A stretch of DNA of 5,232 nucleotides from a bacterium. Lineage in GTDB: Bacteria > JAMCPX01. Location of the stretch: positions 1 to 5,232 of the forward strand of contig DAHXOM010000248.1 of the NCBI GenBank assembly GCA_027364825.1, given 5' to 3'. Below, one piece after another: positions 1 through 5,232 of this stretch. How positions within the stretch are numbered: position 1 is the first letter of the stretch; every line of letters starts with the position of its first letter. A program made the translations under genes and the position numbers. The notes beneath the pieces were generated by a model. The model ran no database searches, was not told where the DNA came from, and was given only the letters and a program-made list of their open reading frames with translations.

Positions 1-72
1 CTTTCTATAATATATCCATACCACCTATTGGCTTACGGATCACTTACAGATTGCATTTTTTCTTTATTGTGC

Positions 73-101
73 TTGCATATTTTACATAACTATTGTAAAT
101 A
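73..101 (+). promoter_or_regulatory. Weak candidate sigma70-type promoter
   Basis: TTGCAT (73-78) and TAAATA (96-101) are separated by 17 bp in an AT-rich stretch upstream of the pentapeptide gene. The -10 match is poor. If it is real, transcription would begin near ATG 111, giving an almost leaderless message for the longer frame. It is the best candidate visible upstream of this operon; nothing else is recognisable in bases 1-110. Confidence 0.22.
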
Positions 102-110
102 AATTCACTA

Positions 111-197
111 ATGACGCGGGATGAATTGATAAAGTATATAGCCGACCGTAAGGATAAGGCCATTTAGCTTTCAAGTATAAAGCTGGCCGGCGAAAAC
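111..197 (+). other. Probable true N-terminus of the pentapeptide protein, interrupted by in-frame TAG
   Basis: Reading in the same frame as the gene at 198, ATG 111 opens 18 sense codons (MTRDELIKYIADRKDKAI), then TAG at 165-167. The frame continues without further stops as LSSIKLAGENL into the annotated gene. The segment resembles the usual short helical start of pentapeptide proteins (MTxxELxxxIxxxK). After the TAG, the residues IxLSS IKLAG ENLRG keep the five-residue phase, with the TAG falling at the residue just before the central Leu. Coding-like sequence on both sides of the stop indicates one of three things: a nonsense mutation, a sequencing error, or stop readthrough/amber recoding. 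No clear Shine-Dalgarno precedes ATG 111. Confidence 0.6.
158..188 (+). promoter_or_regulatory. Predicted RNA hairpin containing the in-frame TAG
   Basis: GGCCA (158-162) plus GCTTT (167-171) pair with AAAGC (179-183) plus TGGCC (184-188). This gives a 10-bp stem with a 7-nt loop and a 4-nt bulge (TTTA, 163-166) on the 5' side. The TAG at 165-167 overlaps the bulge. The structure lies just upstream of the TTG start at 198, so it could influence termination, readthrough or internal initiation. No tested function is known to me. Confidence 0.4.
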
Positions 198-1571
198 TTG
201 AGGGGGCTTAATCTCAAGCATGTCAAGATGAGAAACTCTGACCTGTCTGGTGCTGATCTGTCCGATGCTCTCCTTGATAACACCGACTTGTCATTCTGCA
301 TGTTAAAAGAGGCAAAGCTCACCGGAGCTTCGATCAAATCGGCAAACCTTCAGGGCGTAAATCTCACAAAGTCAGATGCGAGAAACGCAAACTTTTCCGG
401 CTCGAACCTGCAGGAAGCAAACCTGTCTGCAGCAACACTTGAGCATACCAATTTTACCGGATGCCACATGGGAAAGGCGACGTTAACTGGTATTAACGGG
501 AAAGAGGCTACGTTTGATGCCGTCCGTGCCCCGGGCATTAAGCTCAACAAGGCATTACTGTACCGGTCGAGCTTCGTGAATGCAAATATAGAATCCTCTG
601 ACCTTTCAGAGTCCGATCTCCGCGGTACAGATTTTTCCGGCGCCACGCTCAAGGGTACAAACATTCAGAAGGCACTCCTTGCCGGCGTTTCGTTCAGAAA
701 GGTGTTTATGCCTTCGAGTGACCTGCGCAATCTCAATCTCTCAGGACTCGATATGTCTGAAGCTGTTATTACCTCTGCACAGATGAACAATATCAATCTT
801 ACAGATACGAATTTAAGAGGTGCAAACCTTGAAGGCTCTCAACTGGATTATGCCCAGATTTCAGGTGCCATCATGGACTATGCAAAATTGGACAACGCGG
901 TGTTGACAGGATCCACCCTGGAACGGTCAAGCATGTCCCACGTTTCCTGTATGAACACGAATTTCTCAATGGCAAACATGAAAGGTGTCATACTCAGTCA
1001 CGCTATGGCGACAAGGGCCGTATTTAAAGAAGCCAACCTGTCAGGCGCGATCATGGATAACAGTGTCTTCTCGTCCGGTGATTTCAGCAGCGCGAATCTG
1101 AGCAATGCGGATATGCGAGAGTCGGAGATGGAAGGCGTGTCTCTTCATAATGCAATACTGACTCAGGCGCAGATCACGAGAAGGACCATCAAATCGGTAT
1201 GCCCATGGTGCGGGTATCAACAGGACACAAAGGAGCAATGCGAGAAGTGCGGCAAGCCCATGAATATTCCGGAGCCTGTTATCAAAAATTTATATTCTCT
1301 TGTCCTATTGCCGATAATAAGCATTATCGCAGGGCCCATAGTCTTCATAATAACGGGCACACGGTATATCCATGCAGGATTGATCCCTCAATGGGTCTTT
1401 TATCCCCTGTTTCAGGCGGGTATACTCTTAACCGTGCTGAGCCTTCTTATGTCTGGAATAATCTTTGCCCTGTTACGGCGGAACCCGTTGAATGAAGGCG
1501 GGGGATATCTCAAGAGTGCGATTGCCTTATCAGCGATAAACTTTCTAATCTATGCACTCATACTTTTCTGA
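198..1571 (+). CDS. Pentapeptide-repeat protein with C-terminal zinc ribbon and membrane helices
   Basis: The 457-residue frame from TTG 198 is almost wholly pentapeptide repeats of the A(D/N)LXX type to about residue 330 (for example SDLSG ADLSD, ANLQG VNLTK, TNLRG ANLEG). This predicts a right-handed quadrilateral beta-helix of roughly 16 coils. A zinc ribbon follows (CPWCG at 335-339, CEKCG at 348-352), then three hydrophobic segments near 365-387, 401-427 and 439-457. The protein is therefore probably anchored at its C-terminus with the solenoid on one face of the membrane. The biochemical role is unknown; pentapeptide solenoids commonly act as protein-interaction surfaces. The stop is directly followed by the FHA-GAF-cyclase gene, so the two are very likely co-transcribed. 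The TTG start has no convincing Shine-Dalgarno and cuts into the repeat phase. The frame continues upstream past one TAG to ATG 111, so the annotated start may be an artefact of a nonsense or recoded codon. ATG 228 is another in-frame candidate start. Confidence 0.88.
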   Translation: MRGLNLKHVKMRNSDLSGADLSDALLDNTDLSFCMLKEAKLTGASIKSANLQGVNLTKSDARNANFSGSNLQEANLSAATLEHTNFTGCHMGKATLTGINGKEATFDAVRAPGIKLNKALLYRSSFVNANIESSDLSESDLRGTDFSGATLKGTNIQKALLAGVSFRKVFMPSSDLRNLNLSGLDMSEAVITSAQMNNINLTDTNLRGANLEGSQLDYAQISGAIMDYAKLDNAVLTGSTLERSSMSHVSCMNTNFSMANMKGVILSHAMATRAVFKEANLSGAIMDNSVFSSGDFSSANLSNADMRESEMEGVSLHNAILTQAQITRRTIKSVCPWCGYQQDTKEQCEKCGKPMNIPEPVIKNLYSLVLLPIISIIAGPIVFIITGTRYIHAGLIPQWVFYPLFQAGILLTVLSLLMSGIIFALLRRNPLNEGGGYLKSAIALSAINFLIYALILF

Positions 1572-1580
1572 TTGTATCAA

Positions 1581-3077
1581 ATGCCCTCACTGTCTTATAA
1601 ATATAAAGGCAGCCAGTATGAAACGATTTATGTCATAGATAAGGACTCTGTCAGCGCAGGCAGATTGCCCTCCAATGATATCTCCCTTCTCGACGTGAGT
1701 GTGTCAAGGAACCACTTTGTCATAAAAAGGGAACAGGACGGATATTATCTCTATGACAACGGCAGTTCAAACGGTACAATCCTGAACAACAGAAAAATAG
1801 GTGACGGGACAAAATTGCATGATCAGGATCAAATCACAGCAGGCAGTGTTGTGTTTGTTTTTAAAGACGATGAACTTACAACTATCAAAGAGGTCCCGGC
1901 AAAAGAACTCGACAGCATAGCGGTCTCACCGTCGCTCTTAAACAACGTTTATTTCGATATAATATTTTCAGTTGCACGGGAGAGTATCTATGCTACCGAC
2001 CATACCGGTTTCTATTCGAACACCATAAAATTAATCTGTGACGCCATAAAGGCGGAGTATGGAGCAGTACTGTTTACCGATGAAAAAACCGGGGAACTTG
2101 TGCTGAAAGCCGCCAACTACGAAAACGGGCCCGGCATCCGGGGCATAAGTTCTGCCATACTGAACAGATCCATAAAGAACAGGGCAGGCTTGCTGGTAAA
2201 AAATGCCGTAGAAGACAACAGGTTTGCCGGTGACCGTACCATACAGAATATGGGTATAAATTCGGCGCTGTGCGCACCGCTGTGGGAAAAAGAATATATC
2301 TACGGAGCGCTCTATGCCGACCGCAGGCTCAATCAGACCCCCTTCAATGAGGAGCATCTCCATTTTGTCACGATTATGGCGAACCTGCTCGCATTGAATG
2401 TTGCACATGAACGTTTGACCCAAAAGATTATAGATGAAAAAAATATAACGGATCAGATCAAAAGGTTCGTACCGATTGAGGCCGTTTCGAGCCTGTTGGA
2501 TATGATTAAAAACAATCCTTCTGAAATGTGGAATGTACAGGCAGTTGAAAGGACTACGGTTATGTTCGCGGATATAGTCGGTTTCACATCGCTCACGGAA
2601 AAAAATGAACCGGAAGCCATAGCAAAACTCCTCAGGGCATTCTTCGAACAGGCCACGAGTATTGTATTGTCAAATGGAGGATCCATAAACAAGTTTCTCG
2701 GAGACGGTTTTATGGCTGTATTCGGCACCCCCCTGTCCCACCCCGATGATCCGGACAGGGCTATACGATCGGCCATAAAACTTCTTGAATGGGTAAAGGC
2801 CGGGGCCGGTGGAATGGCCATATCACTAAGGATAGGTATAGATACAGGTCCGGTAACCGGTATCATGGTTGGCTCCCCTCAAAGGCTTGAATATACCATC
2901 ATCGGTAATTGTGTTAATGTCTCATCACGGCTGCAGGCAAGGGCAGATACCAACCAGATACTTATTTCAAGCGAAACGAACGGGTTTCTGCAATCTCCGT
3001 TTAACACAAAGCTTGTCGGCGAAATAACGGTGAAAGGCAAAGAAAACCCGGTACGGGCATATCAGGTGATTTTCTAA
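1581..3077 (+). CDS. FHA-GAF domain class III adenylate cyclase
   Basis: Converts ATP to cyclic AMP. From ATG 1581 the protein has 498 residues. An N-terminal FHA domain (about 20-95) shows G27-R28, SRNH at 42-45 and NGSSNGT at 60-66, the phosphothreonine-binding loops. A GAF domain (about 122-279) is followed by a linker helix and a class III cyclase domain (about 318-498). Metal-binding Asp331 lies in MFADIVGFTS and Asp375 in KFLGDGF. Lys371 and Thr439 (EYTIIG) occupy the adenine-selecting positions, and Asn446 and Arg450 (VNVSSR) are the catalytic pair, so the enzyme should be active. Lys/Thr is the class IIIb pattern, the group that includes bicarbonate-stimulated cyclases. No membrane segments are seen. 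The start is uncertain: TTG 1572, directly after the upstream stop, would add three residues, and neither start has a strong Shine-Dalgarno. The close packing suggests translational coupling to the pentapeptide gene. The FHA domain implies control by a phosphorylated partner, and no kinase gene is in the window. Confidence 0.93.
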   Translation: MPSLSYKYKGSQYETIYVIDKDSVSAGRLPSNDISLLDVSVSRNHFVIKREQDGYYLYDNGSSNGTILNNRKIGDGTKLHDQDQITAGSVVFVFKDDELTTIKEVPAKELDSIAVSPSLLNNVYFDIIFSVARESIYATDHTGFYSNTIKLICDAIKAEYGAVLFTDEKTGELVLKAANYENGPGIRGISSAILNRSIKNRAGLLVKNAVEDNRFAGDRTIQNMGINSALCAPLWEKEYIYGALYADRRLNQTPFNEEHLHFVTIMANLLALNVAHERLTQKIIDEKNITDQIKRFVPIEAVSSLLDMIKNNPSEMWNVQAVERTTVMFADIVGFTSLTEKNEPEAIAKLLRAFFEQATSIVLSNGGSINKFLGDGFMAVFGTPLSHPDDPDRAIRSAIKLLEWVKAGAGGMAISLRIGIDTGPVTGIMVGSPQRLEYTIIGNCVNVSSRLQARADTNQILISSETNGFLQSPFNTKLVGEITVKGKENPVRAYQVIF

Positions 3078-3094
3078 AGCAAGGAAGGGGTTTC

Positions 3095-3127
3095 ATGGAA
3101 CGTCGGTTATTGAGGGGGCTATTATGA
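3095..3127 (+). CDS. Possible 10-codon leader ORF overlapping the panE start
   Basis: ATG 3095 follows a purine-rich AAGGAAGGGG (3081-3090) at good spacing and encodes MERRLLRGLL. Its TGA stop overlaps the panE ATG in an ATGA (3124-3127). This arrangement is typical of translational coupling. The peptide is very short, has no known homolog that I recognise, and could be a chance reading frame. Confidence 0.27.
   Translation: MERRLLRGLL
3111..3123 (+). promoter_or_regulatory. Ribosome binding site of the panE-family gene
   Basis: GAGGGGG at 3112-3118 lies about 5 bases before ATG 3124. This purine-rich stretch supports ATG 3124 as the start and agrees with the Rossmann fold beginning at residue 3. 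Confidence 0.65.
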
Positions 3128-4074
3128 AGATACTTGTTGCAGGAGCAGGGGCAATCGGTTCTGTTATCGGAGGGTTTTTAAACAAAAAAGGCTACGACGT
3201 CACCCTTGCAGGAAGGGGGGAACACATCCGCCGTATTAAATCCCACGGTTTAATGATAAAGGGCATCTGGGGGGAGTACAACCTGCAGGAGCTCGAAACA
3301 ATCGAGCCTCATGAGTTACCGGCAAAGGATACATTCGATATCATCATTCTGTGTGTAAAGAGTTATGATACACTCGAAGCCATAACCATCTACGCTCCCC
3401 TGCTGAAAGAAAGGGGCGTTTGTGTTTCGTTCCAGAACGGCCTCGGCAACATGGAGAAAATAGCATCGGTAACCGGGGATACAAGGACAGCAGGGGCAAG
3501 GGTCATATTCGGCGCTGAAGTACCGGAACCGGGCACGGTCAACGTTACGGTCTATGCGGATCAGATCGTTATCGGCCCCTTCCGGCAGCAAAACAACCCC
3601 AACAAAGGCATGCTTGAAGAGCTTGCAATGCTGATCAACACCAGCGGTATACCTTCTTACTATGCGGACGACGTGTATCCGCATCTATGGGCGAAGATGT
3701 TTTACAATTGTCCTCTGAACCCGTTGGGCGCCCTGTTCCGGCTGACCTATGGGGAGCTCGTGAAAAACATGGATATTGTCTCCATCATGGACGATGTTGT
3801 GAAAGAGGCGCATACGGTTGCAAAGGCAATGGGTATAAACATGCCGTGGGAAAAGCATACCGACTTCCTTGATCTGTTTTATGCCGCACTGGTACCGTCG
3901 ACTGCCGGGCACAGGGCGTCCATGCTTCAGGACATGGAAAAAGGAAGGAGGACCGAGATCGATGCACTCAACGGTGCCGTTGTAAACTACGGCCGCACAC
4001 TCGGCATTCCTACCGATGTAAATGCAACTCTGGTGCTCATCATCAAGGCCATGGAGCATCTCCGCGTCTCTTAG
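3124..4074 (+). CDS. panE: 2-dehydropantoate 2-reductase (ketopantoate reductase family)
   Basis: Predicted to reduce 2-dehydropantoate to pantoate with NADPH in the cytoplasm, the second step of pantothenate and coenzyme A synthesis. The 316-residue protein matches the family's usual length. The Rossmann GAGAIG loop is at 7-12, CVKS with Lys79 at 77-80, QNGLGN at 104-109 with Asn105, and the catalytic lysine Lys191 in LWAKMFYNCPLNP. The C-terminal substrate signature has HRASMLQD (263-270) and GRRTEID (274-280). Ser266 and Glu278 correspond to the substrate-binding Ser and Glu of the E. coli enzyme. All key residues are present, so it should be active. The family also contains paralogues acting on other 2-oxo acids, and no panB or panC is nearby, so the exact substrate is an inference. 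The gene begins 46 bp after the cyclase gene on the same strand without an evident terminator, and may be read from the same transcript. Confidence 0.92.
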   Translation: MKILVAGAGAIGSVIGGFLNKKGYDVTLAGRGEHIRRIKSHGLMIKGIWGEYNLQELETIEPHELPAKDTFDIIILCVKSYDTLEAITIYAPLLKERGVCVSFQNGLGNMEKIASVTGDTRTAGARVIFGAEVPEPGTVNVTVYADQIVIGPFRQQNNPNKGMLEELAMLINTSGIPSYYADDVYPHLWAKMFYNCPLNPLGALFRLTYGELVKNMDIVSIMDDVVKEAHTVAKAMGINMPWEKHTDFLDLFYAALVPSTAGHRASMLQDMEKGRRTEIDALNGAVVNYGRTLGIPTDVNATLVLIIKAMEHLRVS

Positions 4075-4137
4075 ACCGTCCGCAGAACATGGAGTGCTGT
4101 AAGGAAGAAAGCTGGATGAGATCGTCTTCCGTGTAGC
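4075..4137. other. Convergent intergenic gap, no clear terminator
   Basis: This 63-bp gap separates the panE stop and the stop of the minus-strand four-helix-bundle gene. The only inverted repeat seen is GGAAGA...TCTTCC with a 16-nt loop and no T-run. That is too weak to call a terminator. Confidence 0.5.
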
Positions 4138-4710
4138 TCAAGGCTTTCTCCAGGAACGAGCTTCTGTGCGCGCCTTATAAAGCCTTTCAGTAAAGCCGCC
4201 CTCGGTCAGGAATTGCTGTTCGAGCTTCTGAAGCTGCCGTCCCAGAAGATAACTGGCCTGGTTGACAAGGCAAATCAAAGTATTTGCGGCAACCTCCGGG
4301 TCCGTCATGTTCGATACGTCCGACCTGGCCGACTTGTCTGACTGATACTTTCTTCTCACCGCAAGCGCCTCCGGTGAATCCTTGCTCCAGAGACGCAAGC
4401 CACGCTGGCGGAGAAAAGCTTCAAAGTCCAGCAGCAGTTCCTCCAGACTCGCACGGGCAACACCGGTCAACTTGAGCTCGGTCTTCTTGGAGGTTGCAGA
4501 GGCCATGCTGCCCTCTGCGATGTTCTGCACACCGCTCCGCGCTGCCTGCACCATCTGATCATGGGTGCGCGAGCGGCGATCAATAAAACGGTTACAAAAA
4601 ACCACGGTTGCATCATAAACCATCTCGGCAACCTGATAAGACCTCAGATTCCGGTATCCGCCATGCGGCGGAATGAGGCGGGAATTTGAATTTTGATTAT
4701 AAGTTTCCAT
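4138..4710 (-). CDS. Four helix bundle protein with C-terminal suffix domain
   Basis: The 190-residue product belongs to the 23S rRNA intervening-sequence-like / Avd-like four-helix-bundle family, in the subgroup with a 'four helix bundle suffix' domain. It has IPPHGGYRNLRSYQVAEM (13-30), RSRTHDQMVQAARSGVQN (46-63) followed by the IAEGS turn, the long helix KTELKLTGVARASLEELL (76-93), and a linker. The suffix helix (about 143-181) includes LVNQASYLLGRQ and ends at the FTERLYKAR motif. The length is complete. Members of the wider family form small oligomeric nucleic-acid-binding bundles, but the role of the suffix subgroup is not established and I do not assign one. ATG 4710 is the natural start because the conserved PPHGG begins at residue 14. 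It lacks a clear Shine-Dalgarno. The gene runs convergent to panE with 63 bp between the stops, and its promoter region borders the CRISPR repeats. It looks somewhat richer in GC than the DNA just upstream of it. Confidence 0.88.
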   Translation of the reverse strand: METYNQNSNSRLIPPHGGYRNLRSYQVAEMVYDATVVFCNRFIDRRSRTHDQMVQAARSGVQNIAEGSMASATSKKTELKLTGVARASLEELLLDFEAFLRQRGLRLWSKDSPEALAVRRKYQSDKSARSDVSNMTDPEVAANTLICLVNQASYLLGRQLQKLEQQFLTEGGFTERLYKARTEARSWRKP

Positions 4711-4721
4711 TATGCCGGACA

Positions 4722-4750
4722 GTATTATTGTATATATTCGTTTATGTCAA
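4722..4750 (-). promoter_or_regulatory. Candidate sigma70 promoter of the four-helix-bundle gene
   Basis: On the minus strand a perfect TTGACA -35 (4750-4745) is followed after 17 bp by TAATAC (4727-4722) as a partial -10, in an AT-rich stretch. Transcription would start near 4715, only a few bases before ATG 4710. This suggests a nearly leaderless message and agrees with the missing Shine-Dalgarno. Confidence 0.5.
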
Positions 4751-4780
4751 ACTAAAACGAAATAGATTTTGTTCTGTTTT

Positions 4781-4810
4781 CCTTACGCTCTCAGGAATTG
4801 CGACAACTGC
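4781..4810. repeat. Diverged 30-bp direct repeat, copy A
   Basis: Positions 4781-4810 and 4992-5021 align without gaps with 23 of 30 identical bases, sharing CCTTACG at the start and CAACTGC at the end. Copy A lies 36 bp from the solitary I-E repeat. The origin is unknown. Confidence 0.4.
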
Positions 4811-4845
4811 GGTAGCGTACTCATTGAATGTCTACCCGGAAATGC

Positions 4846-4874
4846 TGATTCATCCCCACGCTTGTGGGGAACAC
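4846..4874 (-). CRISPR. Solitary type I-E CRISPR repeat
   Basis: Read on the minus strand this 29-nt element begins GTGTTCCCCACAAGCGTGGG and ends GATGAATCA. It matches the type I-E repeat pattern in length, in the CCCCAC/GTGGGG stem, and in the flanking GTGTT and GATGAA. Only the last three bases (TCA where CCG is usual) differ. No second copy occurs at a 61-bp period on either side (4785-4813 and 4907-4935 do not match). It is therefore a lone repeat, most likely the trailer-end remnant of a decayed or deleted I-E array, or possibly a site acquired separately. Confidence 0.7.
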
Positions 4875-4931
4875 CGGTGTTGGCGCAATCGGTTTCATAT
4901 TTTTTCCCATCAGCGGCAACTAATTTCAGTC

Positions 4932-4948
4932 CGTGACAAAATGTCACG
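4932..4948. promoter_or_regulatory. 17-bp palindrome, operator-like
   Basis: CGTGACA (4932-4938) and TGTCACG (4942-4948) form a perfect 7-bp inverted repeat around AAA. The short spacer and dyad resemble a protein-binding operator more than a terminator; there is no T-run. The half-sites recall the GTGA/TCAC of CRP-type sites, but their spacing of 7 differs from the usual 6, so no regulator is assigned. Confidence 0.3.
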
Positions 4949-4991
4949 ACCTCGCTTCCCTCCTCCATTTGTTGCCATGTCCGATGCGCAG

Positions 4992-5021
4992 CCTTACGTT
5001 CTTCAGAATCGCAGCAACTGC
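4992..5021. repeat. Diverged 30-bp direct repeat, copy B
   Basis: Partner of the copy at 4781-4810 (23 of 30 identical, ungapped). This copy runs into the decayed part of the terminal I-C repeat, ending 3 bp before its recognisable half at 5024. Confidence 0.4.
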
Positions 5022-5046
5022 CGCACGCACCCGCATGGGGCGTGAC
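5015..5046 (-). repeat. Degenerate terminal repeat of the I-C array
   Basis: The 23 bases at 5024-5046 match the I-C repeat at 19 of 23 positions, while the nine bases 5015-5023 do not match at all. It ends exactly 34 bp before the first intact repeat, a normal spacer length. On the minus strand the intact half is the 5' side and the lost half carries the ATTGAAAC handle, the usual form of a decayed last repeat at the trailer end. Confidence 0.7.
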
Positions 5047-5232
5047 TAAGTATACCCATCCATGTACCGGAGTCGAGATCGTTTCAATCCACGCCACCGC
5101 GTGGGGGGCGACACGATAGTTTTGCCGGCGTTTTTGCCATATTGCGGGTTTCAATCCACGCCCCCGCGTGGGGGGCGACCCATCTGTTTATCGTTTAGCT
5201 AATACCGAGATGGACGTTTCAATCCACGCCCC
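5015..5232 (-). CRISPR. Type I-C CRISPR array, trailer end, cut by window edge
   Basis: Intact 32-nt repeats lie at 5081-5112 and 5148-5179, with a partial third at 5216-5232 running off the window. Read on the plus strand they start GTTTCAATCCACGCC and end GGGGGGCGAC. On the minus strand this is the standard I-C form GTCGCCCC...ATTGAAAC, so crRNA is expected from the minus strand with the leader to the right. Spacers are 5047-5080 (34 nt), 5113-5147 (35 nt) and 5180-5215 (36 nt). The repeat at 5081 has one substitution (A at 5096). A degenerate terminal repeat occupies 5015-5046. The cas genes of the system (cas3, cas5, cas8c, cas7, cas4, cas1, cas2 in I-C) are not in the window. Confidence 0.95.

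Larger units (their letters stand above)
4711..5014. other. Non-coding spacer region between the four-helix-bundle gene and the I-C array
   Basis: About 300 bp without a credible gene. Frames that stay open here run through the CRISPR repeats and show no family features. It holds the promoter of the four-helix-bundle gene, the isolated I-E repeat, a 17-bp palindrome, and the two halves of a diverged 30-bp direct repeat (4781-4810 and the start of 4992-5021). Confidence 0.65.

Noticed and set aside
2031..2866. Minus-strand open frames opposite the cyclase gene
   Set aside because: They are antisense shadows of a gene with complete domains and catalytic residues; they show no domain of their own.
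4100..4135. Possible bidirectional terminator between the convergent genes
   Set aside because: Only a 6-bp inverted repeat with a 16-nt loop and no T-run.
4138..4710. Avd protein of a diversity-generating retroelement
   Set aside because: The fold family is shared, but no reverse transcriptase or template/variable repeat pair is in the window, and the suffix domain marks a different subgroup.
4138..4710. 23S rRNA intervening-sequence ORF
   Set aside because: No rRNA sequence flanks the gene.
4870..4881. 12-bp perfect palindrome AACACCGGTGTT at the edge of the I-E repeat
   Set aside because: About one such palindrome is expected by chance in a window this size, and half of it belongs to the repeat.
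4686..5045. Open frame of 119 codons on the plus strand overlapping the four-helix-bundle promoter
   Set aside because: It starts inside the opposite gene and reads through the I-E repeat (HPHACGEH). No Shine-Dalgarno and no recognisable domain.
4783..5154. Open frame of 123 codons on the minus strand through the repeat region
   Set aside because: It crosses two I-C repeats and the I-E repeat and shows no family features. GC-rich repeats keep frames open by chance.

Overview
The window looks like a chromosomal piece from a moderate-GC bacterium. The gene content fits a deltaproteobacterial (Desulfobacterota-like) or similar environmental anaerobe: an FHA-GAF-class III cyclase, a long pentapeptide-repeat protein, a 'four helix bundle suffix' protein, and type I-C plus type I-E CRISPR repeats. 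The taxonomic placement is inferred from gene content only.

Left part (1-3077, + strand): two tightly packed genes. The first encodes a pentapeptide-repeat solenoid of about 330 residues, followed by a four-cysteine zinc ribbon and about three C-terminal membrane helices. Its open frame begins at a TTG (198), but the same frame continues upstream to an ATG at 111 through one amber TAG (165-167). The missing N-terminus (MTRDELIKYIADRKDKAI) looks like a genuine pentapeptide-protein start, and the TAG lies in the bulge of a predicted 10-bp hairpin. The second gene starts within 10 bp of the first gene's stop and encodes an FHA-GAF-adenylate cyclase with all catalytic residues and a class IIIb-type Lys/Thr substrate pair. 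Together they suggest a membrane-linked scaffold plus cAMP signalling pair.

Middle part (3078-4074, + strand): a complete PanE/ApbA-family 2-dehydropantoate 2-reductase, 46 bp after the cyclase with no visible terminator between them. A 10-codon mini-ORF with its own Shine-Dalgarno ends in an ATGA overlap with the panE start.

Right part (4075-5232): a convergent minus-strand gene for a four-helix-bundle protein with the C-terminal suffix domain, preceded by a perfect TTGACA promoter element and almost no leader. About 300 bp of non-coding DNA follows, holding one isolated 29-nt type I-E CRISPR repeat, a 17-bp palindrome, and a diverged 30-bp direct repeat. The window ends in a type I-C CRISPR array read on the minus strand. 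Its trailer end is inside the window, with a degenerate terminal repeat exactly one spacer length from the first good repeat. The leader and any cas genes would lie beyond the right edge. No cas gene is visible here.
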